DNA of 64,000 nt. Source: Acanthosepion lycidas (lineage: Eukaryota; Mollusca; Cephalopoda; Sepiida; Sepiidae). Both the position numbers and the translations under genes were made by a program. Under the pieces are notes generated by a model. That model was not told the DNA's origin. It did no database searches and was given only the letters and a program-made list of their open reading frames with translations. Of this stretch, positions 34,780 through 45,309 are shown in pieces. The DNA lies in contig OZ010605.1 of NCBI GenBank assembly GCA_963932145.1, forward strand, positions 31,308,721-31,372,720, in the 5' to 3' direction. Position 1 is the first letter of the stretch. Every line of letters begins with the position of its first letter.

Positions 34780-35009
34780 TAGATTACTAGTTTATACAAA
34801 TAAGTAAGACTGTGATATACCCAGATTTTGGAGAAAAGAAGTAAGACTTTTATGATAGTTTTAATTTAATGTAACCAGATGTTTTCATAATCTCATCAAT
34901 AAGGCTTTCTTTTCCATAAAAAGCTGGCCCCGAGAATAAGGTACCAGGTTCAAGCTCTACCTAAATTTTTATTAACAATCTGTATAATAACTAAACTAAG
35001 GACTTTATT

Positions 35010-35245
35010 CCGTGCAAGTCTGTCTTTGGTTTCCACCAGTGTGGTGGCTGCTATCACCGTAGTTGCTAAGAACAACAGTGGATGTGTGTCTTGTATAGCG
35101 GTTATTGGGATAGAAAATGGGATTGGAATGCTGAGTTCAAATTCCAGTCAAGGCTATTGTATGTATGAATTCTTCCTTCTTTCTCAGCAATTAATTAATA
35201 GCAAGGTAGACAGGGTTATATAGCTTTGGTTGGTTTAGCTCTTTA
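35010..35245 (+). mobile_element. tRNA-derived SINE (family B-like)
   Basis: B-box-like GAGTTCAAATTCCAGTC at about 35132, then ATGTATGAATTCTTCCTTC and GCAAGGTAGACAGGG. The A box region near 35085-35110 (TTGTATAGCGGTTATTGGG) is plausible. Confidence 0.5.
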
Positions 35246-35370
35246 GTCAATATAAAGAAGAAGAAATCAAAATCCAGTGAATAAAAGAATCATTATTTCA
35301 AGAGTTTTTATCACAGACACCAGGACAAGCGTTTCTGCACATTTCTTCTTGCTTATATACAAATTCTCTG

Positions 35371-36012
35371 CACATTATTTACATTATTCTGACTATTGTC
35401 CTCATCTTTGTCGCCATATTTATCACAACATTTCGGCCGTTGTACACTCCGGCCTTCTTCAGGTGGTTGGAATGTCAAACTGAAACCTTTATTTCGCTCA
35501 CTGGGGTAGACTGTTCTAGTTCCATGTGCCATGTTTGATGGATGTCAGTTATCAGTTATCTCCTGCTAATTTCCCTCTGAAAGTTCTCCACTGCCTTAAC
35601 CGGGTATTGAACTTGGGTCCTGTCACTGGATCTAACCAACGCCTTTATCCACTGTGACATGTGTCCTTGAGGACATCTGGGTATACCAGGAAATTCATAC
35701 CCTCAAGGACATATGGCACAATGGATAAAGGCGTTGGTTAGATCCAGTGACAGAACCCAAAGAGCGTGAGTTCAATACCCGGTTAAGACAGTGGAGAACT
35801 TTCAGAGCGAAATTAGCAGGAGATAACTGATAACTGACATCCATCAAACATGGCACATGGAAATAGAACAGTCTACCCCAGTGAGCGAAATAAAGGTTTC
35901 AGTTTGACATTCCAACCACCTGAAGAAGGCCGGAGCATACCAACGGCTGAAATGTTGTGATAAATATGGCGACAAAGATGAGGACAATAGTCAGAATAAT
36001 GTAAATAATGTA
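35371..36012. mobile_element. Head-to-head SINE palindrome (family D)
   Basis: Arms 35371-35671 and 35701-36012 are inverted copies with a 29-bp spacer and a few per cent difference, including a ~9-bp deletion in the left arm. The right arm reads as a tRNA-Arg-like SINE: A box TGGCACAATGGATAAAGGC, B box GAGTTCAATACCC, then a body ending TAATGTAAATAATG. A hammerhead-like CTGAAGA, GGCCG/CGGC stem, GAAA motif lies in each arm (35930-35952 plus strand; the mirror on the minus strand). Confidence 0.85.
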
Positions 36013-36084
36013 CATAATACCTCATCTCAGAAATATAGACAGACAAATTCTCTGTTTTGTTTCTTTTACGATTTTTTTCTTTTG

Positions 36085-36410
36085 CTTTCATTTTTGTATT
36101 TTCTTTCTTTCTTTCTTTCTTTCTTTCATTTAACATCTCTATTTCTTCTTTTTGCTTTGATTTTTATATTCTTTCTTTCTTCCTTTCTTTCTTTCTTTCT
36201 TTCATTTAACATCTCTATTTCTTCTTTTTGCTTTCATTTTTATATTCTTTCTTTCTTCCTTTCTTTCTTTCTTTCTTTCATTTAACATCTCTATTTCTTC
36301 TTTTTGCTTTCATTTTTATATTCTTTCTTTCTTCCTTTCTTTCTTTCTTTCTTTCATTTAACATCTCTATTTCTTCTTTTTGCTTTCATTTTTATATTCT
36401 TTCTTTCTTC

Positions 36411-36449
<39 letters not shown>

Positions 36450-36455
36450 TCACTT
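36085..36455. repeat. ~76-bp CTTT-rich minisatellite (5 units)
   Basis: CATTTAACATCTCTATTTC recurs at about 36127, 36204, 36280 and 36357, each with TTCTTTTTGCTTTCATTTTT and a CTTT run. Confidence 0.95.
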
Positions 36456-36725
36456 ACATTACTTGCTGTTTCTTCTCTTTTTTTCTTCCTTTTTTTCTTT
36501 CTTTCACATATCCACCAATTTTTAAATTCTTGTAACATAGGAGAAAGAAAACTCTAAATTCAAAACCTGCCTGCAGAGAAATATTCTCCATCAAGCCATC
36601 TTGCCCAAGACACACCAGCTCTTGAATGGCTGCAGTACATGAGAATCAATATATTTACCTATGTTTTGTTATCACTAAATTTATGCATGAAGAGATGCAA
36701 GCTGAACCCCATATGAGTATTTGTA

Positions 36726-36840
36726 TGTGCATGTATGTATTTATGTCTGTTTATGTGTGCATCTGTGTGCCAGTGTGTGTGTATGTCTGTGTGTTAGTGT
36801 GTGTGTGTGTGTGTGTAAGTGAGAGAGAGAAAAGATAGAG
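36726..36840. repeat. (TG)n-rich then (GA)n-rich tract
   Basis: Irregular GT repeats followed by GAGAGAGA. Confidence 0.85.
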
Positions 36841-36921
36841 AGAGTGAGAGATTCAAATGTATGATAGAAATTGTGTTGGCAGAAAAACCTTAATCGCCAA
36901 TTCACTTGTATATAACATACA

Positions 36922-36923
<2 letters not shown>

Positions 36924-36978
<55 letters not shown>

Positions 36979-37140
36979 AAATACATACACATTTTTGCTT
37001 ACTGGCCTTTACACAAACTTACAGATTTGTAGATACACCTACAAACATATATGCATATGCATATATACATATATGCATATATACATATATGCATATATAC
37101 ATGTATGCATATATACATATATGCATATATATACACACAC
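36924..37140. repeat. (TA)n and ATATGCATATATAC repeats
   Basis: TA run at 36924-36976, then a 14-16-bp minisatellite of ATATGCATATATAC at 37040-37130. Confidence 0.9.
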
Positions 37141-37409
37141 TGAGTCAGTGAGATATAATGTAGATAAAAGAGAAAAAGTTGATTGATAGCTCATTTTGAG
37201 CAATTGATTGATTGGTTGATAAATGAAAAAAAGCAGGGATAAGATATGATGAAGGGATGCGGGAAAAGCTCTCGGATGTGGCCCACTTCCTGAAATCTTA
37301 CCAGACATCAAACATTTTTTTTTTTTTTTTGGTGAACATTCTAGATCAGACTGAGAACTTTTCAACATCTACTCATATACTCGTGGGTACATAAATGAGA
37401 ACTGATAAA

Positions 37410-37476
37410 TAATCAGATGGATAGATAGATATGAAAAAAACAAAATAAATAAATACATATATAGATAATCAGGCTG

Positions 37477-37516
<40 letters not shown>

Positions 37517-37525
37517 GTAAACAGG

Positions 37526-37555
<30 letters not shown>
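37410..37555. repeat. (GATA)n and (TA)n microsatellite
   Basis: GATA run at 37478-37515 then TA run. Confidence 0.9.
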
Positions 37556-37557
<2 letters not shown>

Positions 37558-37559
37558 GA

Positions 37560-37758
37560 TATGATAAAAATATAGTTCTAAAGTAGGCTATATTTATGGG
37601 TTAAATACTCAAAATCAGGAAAAGAGTGTATGTAAATATAAATGCAGACAATGAGGTCAACACCCGGTGGTGACAGTTTCTTTCCAGTCTGACAATTGTG
37701 TTTAAGCATGAAACAGTCGCTGCTAGGGTGTTGACTGCAATGTCCACTCTTATATATA
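37560..37758 (+). ncRNA. Foldback element with hammerhead-like motif in the loop
   Basis: The left arm (GGTCAACACCCGGTGGTGAC near 37655) pairs with the right arm (CGCTGCTAGGGTGTTGAC near 37717). Between them: CTGACAA (37689-37695), stem II, GAAACAGTC (37710-37718). Stem III would be two pairs with a one-base loop; stem I is four pairs (CAGU/GCUG). G8 is A. Same layout as 44642-44850. Confidence 0.5.
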
Positions 37759-38264
37759 TATATATATATATATATAGATAGATATATATCAAGAGAGAGA
37801 GAGAAAAAGAGAGAGAAAGAGAGAGACATGTAAATAGAGAGATAGATAAATAGAGAACTGACTGAATGATAGATAGATAGATAGATAGATAAATCAAAAT
37901 GCAGGTAGATATTTAGATAGATATAAACATATTGAGATAGATATGAATAGAGTAAGATATATTAGGACAGATTATGTTTTACATGAACATACTGATAGAG
38001 CTAGCTCAATATATATGAACAGATTGGGACAGATATATAAAAGATTGAGATAGAATGAAATATTATCTAGATAGGTAATGTGTTGACTGAAATATAGATA
38101 GATGAATAGATATGGGCTGTCAGATAGATAGATAGATAGATAGATAAGTATATACTGAGATAGATATGGACAGACTGAGATAGATATGAACATACTGATA
38201 CAGATAGGCAGATATGAAACAATCTGAGATAGACATGAATAGACTGGGATAGATAGATAGAGAG

Positions 38265-38295
<31 letters not shown>

Positions 38296-38600
38296 GATAT
38301 AAAGTCAGACAGGTAGATAAATAGATACATAGATAGACAGACAGATAAGAAACTAAAATAGAATGATATATAAGGACATATTATGATAGATATGAACATT
38401 CTGATTTAGAGAGCTAACTAGCTCAATAGATAGATAGATAGACACATAGAATGGATAGATAGATAGATATGAACAGATGGAGATCACTAACTCAATATAT
38501 GTGGACAGACTGAGACAGATAAATAAAGACTGAATGAGATAGATTGATAGATAGATAGATATGTAGAGAGTAGATCGACAGAACAATATGCAGACAGAAA
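37741..38600. repeat. Degenerate GATA/TA-rich satellite
   Basis: Long irregular field of GATA units mixed with GAACA-ACTGAGATAGATAT segments of about 30-60 bp, probably an expanded and decayed microsatellite. Confidence 0.9.
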
Positions 38601-39089
38601 GATAAATAGACAGATAGATAAAAACACAGGCCAAGATGAGTAAATGTTTTCGACCAGCAATAGAAATATTCATGCAAAGAGAGTGAAAAAGAAAAATAGT
38701 TGAACTGATTAAGAGACTGAGTTAACTTTATTTATTGATTCATTGGGCCACTTGTTCATATTGATATCTGAATGATTCTTGCATGGTATTAAGAACAAGA
38801 TGCATGTGTGTGGGTGGCTGATCTTTTGCTTTGCGCACAAGTTTACACCTGACTGCACATGTAAACTTAATGGATGCATTTGCATTAGAGACTTGAAAAT
38901 AATATATAAATATTTTTCACCACACAAAGATATTTATGCCTGTATTTGTATGTGTGTATACATTTACACAAATGAAAGTGAGTGCATGTGTGTGAATAAC
39001 TTTATATGAACTCACATATATGTGTATTTATATGTATTTGTGTTTATATTCATATGTATGTGTCCTTGCGTTTTGCGTGTGCGCTGAAT

Positions 39090-39092
39090 ATA

Positions 39093-39152
<60 letters not shown>
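39090..39152. repeat. (TA)n microsatellite
   Basis: Uninterrupted TA run. Confidence 0.95.
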
Positions 39153-39157
<5 letters not shown>

Positions 39158-39171
39158 GATATATAACATAT

Positions 39172-39430
39172 ATATTATCTTGCCAACCAGACGCTTCCTC
39201 TGTAGCTAAATCGTATAGCAAATCAGGCTATATGACGGTTCCATGTAGGATACAGGTTCGATTCCTGTCAGGAGACATATATATCCTAAGAAATTTCTCG
39301 GATATTAAGGTTGGCATATGTTGTTAATACTGTTTATTATAAACAGAGCATTTACTTAAATATTTGTATCTATAAAAATAATATATAAACAGAAAATACA
39401 TTAAAATAATTGGCAGATTTAGTCCATTTC

Positions 39431-39432
<2 letters not shown>
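39172..39432 (+). mobile_element. tRNA-derived SINE with family-A tail
   Basis: Head: CTGTAGCTAAATCGTATAGC (A-box-like) and CAGGTTCGATTCCTGTC (B box). Body: AAGAAATTTCTCGGATATTA, ACTGTTTATTATAAACAGAG, ATTTGTATCTATA. The head differs from that at 23.8 kb but the tail is the same, so two tRNA heads share one tail. Ends in a TA run (39433-39492). Confidence 0.75.

Positions 39433-39492
<60 letters not shown>
39433..39492. repeat. (TA)n microsatellite
   Basis: Uninterrupted TA run. Confidence 0.95.
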
Positions 39493-39499
<7 letters not shown>

Positions 39500-39733
39500 C
39501 TCAAACACTAATATTCTGATTTTCCGATTTCTTTTTGAATTTGTAGTTCTGATGAATTGGCTTGTGATTACAATTCCAATGTAACAAATTATAACCATGG
39601 AATATTAGTCTTTGAGCCTTTTATATTACATTCTTGCTCTGTCCTGGACACTGAACTTTACCTGGATTCTACCCTCTTGGAAATTTATATATATATATAT
39701 ATATAAATATAAAAGTGAATATAAAAGTCAACA

Positions 39734-39785
39734 CTTAGAGGCGACAGTCTGTTTCATGCTATATGCAATTGTCAGGCCACGTATG
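39734..39785 (-). ncRNA. Hammerhead-like motif in left PLE repeat
   Basis: Minus strand: GTGGC-CTGACAA (box at 39769-39775), stem II TTGC/GCAT, GAAA (39752-39755), ACA-GAC-TGTC with C17 at 39743, then GCCTC. G8 is A, which should weaken or abolish catalysis. Confidence 0.5.
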
Positions 39786-40300
39786 CTGTTATTTTTCTCG
39801 GCTATTTATACATATATGGGTCAGTGGTGCATTGTGGGTAGTCTATTATGGCAGTTATTTTACCAGAAGTCATTTATTTATTTATTTGGGTTAAATTATT
39901 TTCCTTGTTTTTATTTTTTGTTTCTTATTTTATTTATTTATTTACTTATTTTTAAACTGTGTTTTTTTATTAACATAGTAAAGATTTGTTTATATCACTT
40001 ATTTAATAGTTTTGTTTTGGTTTGAGAATTTAATTAAAGTTATTTGTTCGGTTTTGGGGTTGGTTGTTGTAGTTTATTCTAACTATTATTTTGGCAGAAA
40101 CAGTTTTTTAATTCGTGTTTATTTGGGTTGATTATCTTTATTTGTTTTTTCTAACTAACTTTATCGGGATTGGTTAGTTTATTTATTTACTTGGATGAAT
40201 TTAGGTCAATTTATTTTACTTGTATATTTTCTCTTTTCGGTTTTTAAGTAACATAGTATATATTTATTTATTTTTTATTTTTATTTTATTTTATTTTTAA

Positions 40301-41721
40301 CTTAGGAAGAAGTTAGGAGTAAACCAGTGGAAAAATGCAAAAACAACTATTGACTGGTTCCACAGCATAAACAACAAACAAAATTGCCACTTCCTACAAT
40401 TAGATATAAAAGAATTTTACCCATCAACTTAGCTCAGGAACAAATAATAATAAAACCAAGTGAAATCAACATCATTAAGCACCCCCGTAAATCATTATTA
40501 TTCCACAATGAAGAAGCATGGATAAAGAAAGATGGGATATTTGACACTACAATGGGAAGCTTTGATGGTGAAGAGACATGTGAAATCATAGGTATTTATT
40601 TACTACACGAACTGAGCAAAATAATAGATAGAAATGACACAGGACTCTACAGGGACGATGATCTCAAAATCCTAAGAAACTGTAACAAACAAAACACAGA
40701 CAAATTTAGAAAAGCAATAATAAAGATTTTTTAAAAACAACGGATTCGACATAGATATAAAAACCAACCTAAACGAAGTAGATTTTCTAGATGTTACCTT
40801 CAGCCTAACAAAAGGCACATATAAACCATATAGAAAACCTAATGATAAACCACTCTACATACACATATCTTCCAACCACCCGCCTTCTATACTCAAACAG
40901 ATACCAAAATTGATTAACCGCAGGCTTTCTGACAATTCCTCCAATGAATCCATATTTAACAAAGCTAAGAAAGACTATGAAACAGCCCTGAAAGATAGCG
41001 GATTCCCAGCAATATTCACATACTCACCACAAAACACAAAAATGGCCAACAGGAGAAGAAATATCATATGGTTCAACCCACCGTACAGTAAAAACGTAAA
41101 AACAAACGTAGGAAAAATATTCTTCAAACTCTTACACAAACACTTCCCGGAATCAAGCACCCTACACAAAATTTTCAACAAAAACACAGTAAAAATCAGC
41201 TACAGCTGCACCGAGAGCATGGCACAAATAATAAAAAAGCACAACAGGAAAATTATCAACAAACCACACAAACAAATTAAACCCATGTGCAACTGCAGAA
41301 TAAAGAACAAATGTCCCTTAAATGGAAATTGTTTACAAAACAACGTAATATACCAAGCCACGATAAAATCACCAGATAATGAAGAAAAAGTATACATAGG
41401 AGTAACTGAAGGACCCTGGAAACAAAGAAATTATACACACAAAACATCTTTACAAATAGTAAATATGTGAACAGTACAATGCTTTCTAAGTATATCTGGG
41501 AAATTAAAAACAAAACGCACATCATACCAAAAATATCTTGGAAAATAAGGAAAAGATCATCAGCATACAACAACCAATCAAAAACTTGCAAACTTTGCTT
41601 GGAGGAAAAAATAGCTATCATTACTTTCCCAGACCAAAATAAATTATTAAATAAAAGATCCAGGCTCATCTCAAAATGCAGACATGAAAACAAATTTTTA
41701 CTACGTTACTTAAAAAATTGA
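40301..41721 (+). pseudogene. PLE polyprotein remnant: RT plus GIY-YIG endonuclease
   Basis: Would have copied the element's RNA into DNA (RT) and nicked the target (GIY-YIG). Seen in order: DWFHSINNKQNC, LDIKEFYPS (RT motif A), KHPRKSLLF, MGSFDGEETCE, GLYRDD (motif C, the PLE form of the catalytic box), VDFLDVTF, PYRKPNDKPLYIH, SNHPPSILKQIP; a Cys-rich linker CNCRIKNKCPLNGNC; GIY-YIG block VYIGVTEG...R with a downstream H; and the usual end SKCRHENKFLLRYL. It is broken, with a few frame disruptions, and the N-terminal part of a normal PLE protein is absent because coding starts at the edge of the inverted repeat. The GIY-YIG domain places it in the endonuclease-bearing PLE group. Confidence 0.85.
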
Positions 41722-42570
41722 AAAGGGAAAAAATAAATTAAAAACAAATAAATAAACAAGTAAACAAAATAACAATAAAAATAAGCAAAATTAATTAATC
41801 CAAATTACCAAATCACACCTGTTAGAATAGACAAAATAGAATAATAATAATAATGATAATAATAATAACAAAAAACAAAACAAAAAAACAACAAACACAA
41901 ATAAAGTAAATAATAAACAAAGTAGCAAACCATTATGACCAAAATATTAGTTAGACTAAAAAATCAAACCAAAAAATCGGACGAAAAATAGCTATAAATG
42001 TAATATAATGATAAAAAAAAAAAATAAAAATAAAATAAAACAAAATAAAAAATAAAATAAAATAAAAATAAAAAATAAATAAATATATACTATGTTACTT
42101 AAAAACCGAAAAGAGAAAATATACAAGTAAAATAAATTGACCTAAATTCATCCAAGTAAATAAATAAACTAACCAATCCCGATAAAGTTACCGTTAGAAA
42201 AAACAAATAAAGATAATCAACCCAAATAAACACGAATTAAAAAACTGTTCCTTTCCAAAATAATAGTTAGAATAAACTACAACAATCAACCGCAAAACCG
42301 AACAAATAGCTTTAATTAAATTCTCAAACCAAAACAAAACTATTAAATAAGTGATATAAACAAATCTTTACTACGTTAATAACAAAAAACACCGTTTAAA
42401 AAATAAGTAAATAAATAAATAAAATAAGAAACAAAAAATAAAAACAAGGAAAATAATTTAACCCAAATAAATAAATAAATGACTTCTGGTAAAATAACCG
42501 CCATAATAGACTTCCCACAATGCACCACTGACCCGTATATGTATAAATAGCCGAGAAAAATAACAGCATA

Positions 42571-42620
42571 CGTGGCCTGACAATTGCATATAGCATGAAA
42601 CAGACTGTCGCCTCTAAGTG
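42571..42620 (+). ncRNA. Hammerhead-like motif in right PLE repeat
   Basis: GTGGC-CTGACAA (42577-42583), stem II TTGC-ATATA-GCAT, GAAA (42597-42600), ACA-GAC-TGTC with C17 at 42609, then GCCTC. Mirror image of the left copy and with the same G8-to-A change. Confidence 0.5.
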
Positions 42621-42709
42621 TTGACTTCTATGTTCACTTTTATATTTACACACGCTCTATCTCTGATATTGAGCACTTTATCCCATAAATTTAGCACACC
42701 TTAAGACTA

Positions 42710-42714
<5 letters not shown>

Positions 42715-42757
<43 letters not shown>
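42715..42757. repeat. (TA)n microsatellite
   Basis: Uninterrupted TA run at the outer end of the PLE-related sequence. Confidence 0.9.
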
Positions 42758-42760
<3 letters not shown>

Positions 42761-42937
42761 TGACCACTAATATTATCTATATGTATTTATATATATATAT
42801 ATAATGGATTTTTATTTATTATAATGATTAGGATAATTTATATAATGATTTTGTTACTTAATCATTATTTTTAGGGGATACCATATATTTGAGTATATGC
42901 TCTGTTTGTTTATTTGGGCAGCAATCACTCTTTTATA

Positions 42938-43045
42938 CAAGTTCCATTAAAAACAACTGACAAGTTACTGTGGTTAAATTTTTAATTTAATTTTTATTGT
43001 GTTCTTATAATTTTCTTCTTTTCTGGATTGAAATTATGTAGAAAT
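42938..43045 (+). repeat. Repeat family R1, partial copy
   Basis: ATTAAAAACAACTGACAAG then GTGTTCTTATAATTTTCTTC, the start of the ~350-bp unit at 43688 and 44048. Confidence 0.65.
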
Positions 43046-43319
43046 TGTTCAAATTATGTACAGAAAAGAAGGATAATTATCAGTTGTCACCTAAGGAACC
43101 ATTTTTACTCAACAATTGCCAAGCCTTATTCTTTCAGTATATCAGGAATGATGTCTTCAAAAGGAATCTGATATTGTGCAGTCTCCATGGTAACTGCACA
43201 AGTCTTGTATTGCATGGTATTGTCAGTCAATGATGTACTTGTTTGCACCATTATTCCTCTCTGATTATTATTATTATTATTATTATTAATATTATATGTT
43301 ATGTTTACTGCTTTGTATC

Positions 43320-43555
43320 CTGTAGAGCCAGGTTCAACCTATGGTCCTTAGGCCCTATCATCATTTTAATTGATAACACTTTTCTTACTATATGGGATGT
43401 TCCTAGTAGGGTGATCTGTGTAACCTGCATGTTGATGTTACCTGGGATACTATTAGTAAAACTGTCAGAGCTCCGATTACTGTTGGTACACTCAGTCTCC
43501 ATTCCCCACACCCAGTTAATCTTAATCTCCAGGACCTTGTATTTGGACAACTGTT
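43320..43555 (-). mobile_element. LINE C-terminal fragment
   Basis: Minus strand: YKVLEIKINWVWGMET, then NSIPGNINMQVTQITLLGTSHIVRKVLS. This matches the widespread LINE tail in which a W-MKT-V-P segment is followed by LLGTA-ILRKVL. Diverged from the other two LINE types in this window. Confidence 0.65.
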
Positions 43556-43687
43556 TTGATAATTTTCATGGAGGTGTTTCTCTCAGATAGTTCTGCTACA
43601 TCAATACACATACATTTCATGAATGTCTTTTGTGATAATATCAGATCTGTTGGCTTTTATTATTTTTATTATTATTATTATTTCTAC

Positions 43688-44030
43688 ATGTGCATTAAAA
43701 ACAACTGAAAAGATAGTGCAGTTAAGTTTTTTATTTAATTTTTCTTGTATTCTTATAATTTTCTTCTTTTCTGGATATGAATCATGTAGAAATTGTCCAA
43801 ACACTTTTGGCTATACCTTTAGCCGTTATCAAGGACAATTTTATTTTTAATTTCTAACTGAATGTATGGATTGTTTTATGTATGTATCTACAGTTATAGA
43901 AATGTTTTATTTTTCAAACATGGTCAGCACATTGTGGCCATGTTCATAGCTGATATTAATTTTTATGTTTTTATTAATAATGCTTCCCTTATTTGTAGCC
44001 TTTTTTTTATATATATAATTTTGATTTACT
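43688..44030 (+). repeat. Repeat family R1, copy 2
   Basis: ATTAAAAACAACTGAAAAG, TTTTGGCTATACCTTTAGCC, ATGTATCTACAGTTATAGAA and ending GTAGCCTTTTTTTTATA. Non-coding; perhaps the 3' end of a retroelement or a SINE. Followed head-to-tail by the next copy. Confidence 0.75.
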
Positions 44031-44044
44031 TTTGTATATATACA

Positions 44045-44400
44045 TATATACAAGTTTCATTATAAACAACTTACAAGATACTACAGTTAAATTTTTATTT
44101 AATTTTTCTTGTGTTCTTATAATTTTCTTCTTTTCTGGATACAAATTATGTTGAAATTGCCCAAATGTTCTGTATATTAAAGTGCTTTTGGCTATACTTT
44201 TAGTCATTATTAAGAATGATTTTATTTTTACTTTTAACTGAATGTATGAATTGTTTTATGTATGTATCTACAGTTACAAAAATGTTTTATTTTTCCAAAT
44301 ATAGTCAGCATATTGAGTGCGTGTTGATAGTATTAAGTGTTGGCTTTTCCTTTTTTGTTATTAGTGCTTACATTATTTTTAGTCTTTTTTTTACATATGG
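44045..44400 (+). repeat. Repeat family R1, copy 3
   Basis: Same block order as copy 2 with similar length; a further copy is at 57345-57715. Confidence 0.75.
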
Positions 44401-44608
44401 AGGAGGCTATTGTATCTTTATTATCAATGAGTATGCTGTGATTGGAGTTGGGTAGATCTCCATCTGTATTTAAATAAGACATAATTGAGCTATGGTCAGT
44501 GAGATTTAAGGTGAATCTTCTTCTTAGGTATGTTGTAGTAGAATTATTTATGAATTTGGATTAATCAGGAACATAGTTCCTTAAGGAACATGTAAATTTG
44601 TAAATAAT

Positions 44609-44609
<1 letters not shown>

Positions 44610-44643
<34 letters not shown>
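44610..44643. repeat. (TA)n microsatellite
   Basis: Short TA run. Confidence 0.9.
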
Positions 44644-44646
<3 letters not shown>

Positions 44647-44828
44647 AAATATAGTCTTAAGGTGTGCTATATTTATGGGATAAAGTGCTCAATATCAGAG
44701 ATAGAGCATGTGTAAATATAAAAGTGAACATAGAAGTCAATACTTAGAGGTGACAGTCTGTTTTGGTGGCCTGACGATTGCATATAGCATGAAACAGACT
44801 GTCGCCGCTAAGTGTTTGCTTTTATATT

Positions 44829-44850
<22 letters not shown>
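44642..44850 (+). mobile_element. Foldback PLE-derived element carrying a hammerhead
   Basis: Left half 44642-44762 is the inverted equivalent of the PLE right end (42601-42715). The right half reads through a hammerhead motif and the same terminal tail. The arms (AGGTGACAGTCTG versus CAGACTGTCGCC) pair, leaving the first catalytic box and stem II in the loop. No coding sequence. Same architecture as 37560-37758. Confidence 0.65.
44765..44812 (+). ncRNA. Hammerhead ribozyme, best-preserved copy
   Basis: Stem I GGTGGC/GCCGCT (44765-44770 with 44804-44809, six pairs including wobbles); core CTGACGA (44771-44777); stem II TGC/GCA with loop ATATA and a T-T mismatch at its base; GAAA (44791-44794); stem III ACA/TGT with loop GAC; cleavage-site C at 44803. 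All conserved core bases (C3 U4 G5 A6 G8 A9 G12 A13 A14 U16.1 C17) are present. The tiny stem III is typical of PLE-associated hammerheads, which are reported to act as dimers. Confidence 0.6.
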
Positions 44851-44862
<12 letters not shown>

Positions 44863-44899
44863 GTAACTTTTCAAATGAAAAAATAAAGAAAATAATTTT

Positions 44900-45305
44900 T
44901 TTAATTTTAATGATTTAAGCAAATAAAAAAAAACGATATAAAATGATGTTACATCTTCTATAAAAATTCTCTTAAATTTACTAAATTTATTTTATTTCTT
45001 GATGTGGGTGAAGCAATGATGTATTTTTTTTTAATGATGTCAGCAATCATGGCTTTAAGTATCTTTTTCTGTTTTACTTTGAATTTTCAAAGATTATCAC
45101 GATACTAAATGCTGAAGTGTATCTCTGTACCTGTGGTGAGAAGAATATTAAGTTACGTTCGTTAATTTAATAATATATCAACACTTGCTAAGCAAATTTT
45201 AATGTCAATTGTAAGTTTTATAGGACAAAATCAAGAAGAATTAATAGATCAGTAGACATAATTAAACTATATTTAAAAGATAGTGAAAATTCCGGTAGGT
45301 ATATA
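44900..45305. other. AT-rich non-coding stretch
   Basis: Nothing recognised. Confidence 0.5.
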
Positions 45306-45309
45306 GGAA

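Larger units (their letters stand above)
39704..42648 (+). mobile_element. Penelope-like element with inverted terminal repeats
   Basis: RT/GIY-YIG coding remnant (40301-41721) lies between ~600-bp inverted repeats, left 39704-40302 and right ~42050-42648. The arms are similar along their whole length with scattered substitutions. Each outer end carries the same hammerhead-like motif facing outward. The right end continues to ~42715 into sequence also found inverted at 44642-44705. PLEs are known to have terminal repeats in direct or inverted order. Few breaks in the coding part suggest modest age. Confidence 0.8.

Noticed and set aside
36726-36840. Promoter-like GT/GA tract
   Set aside because: It is a compound microsatellite without other promoter signals.
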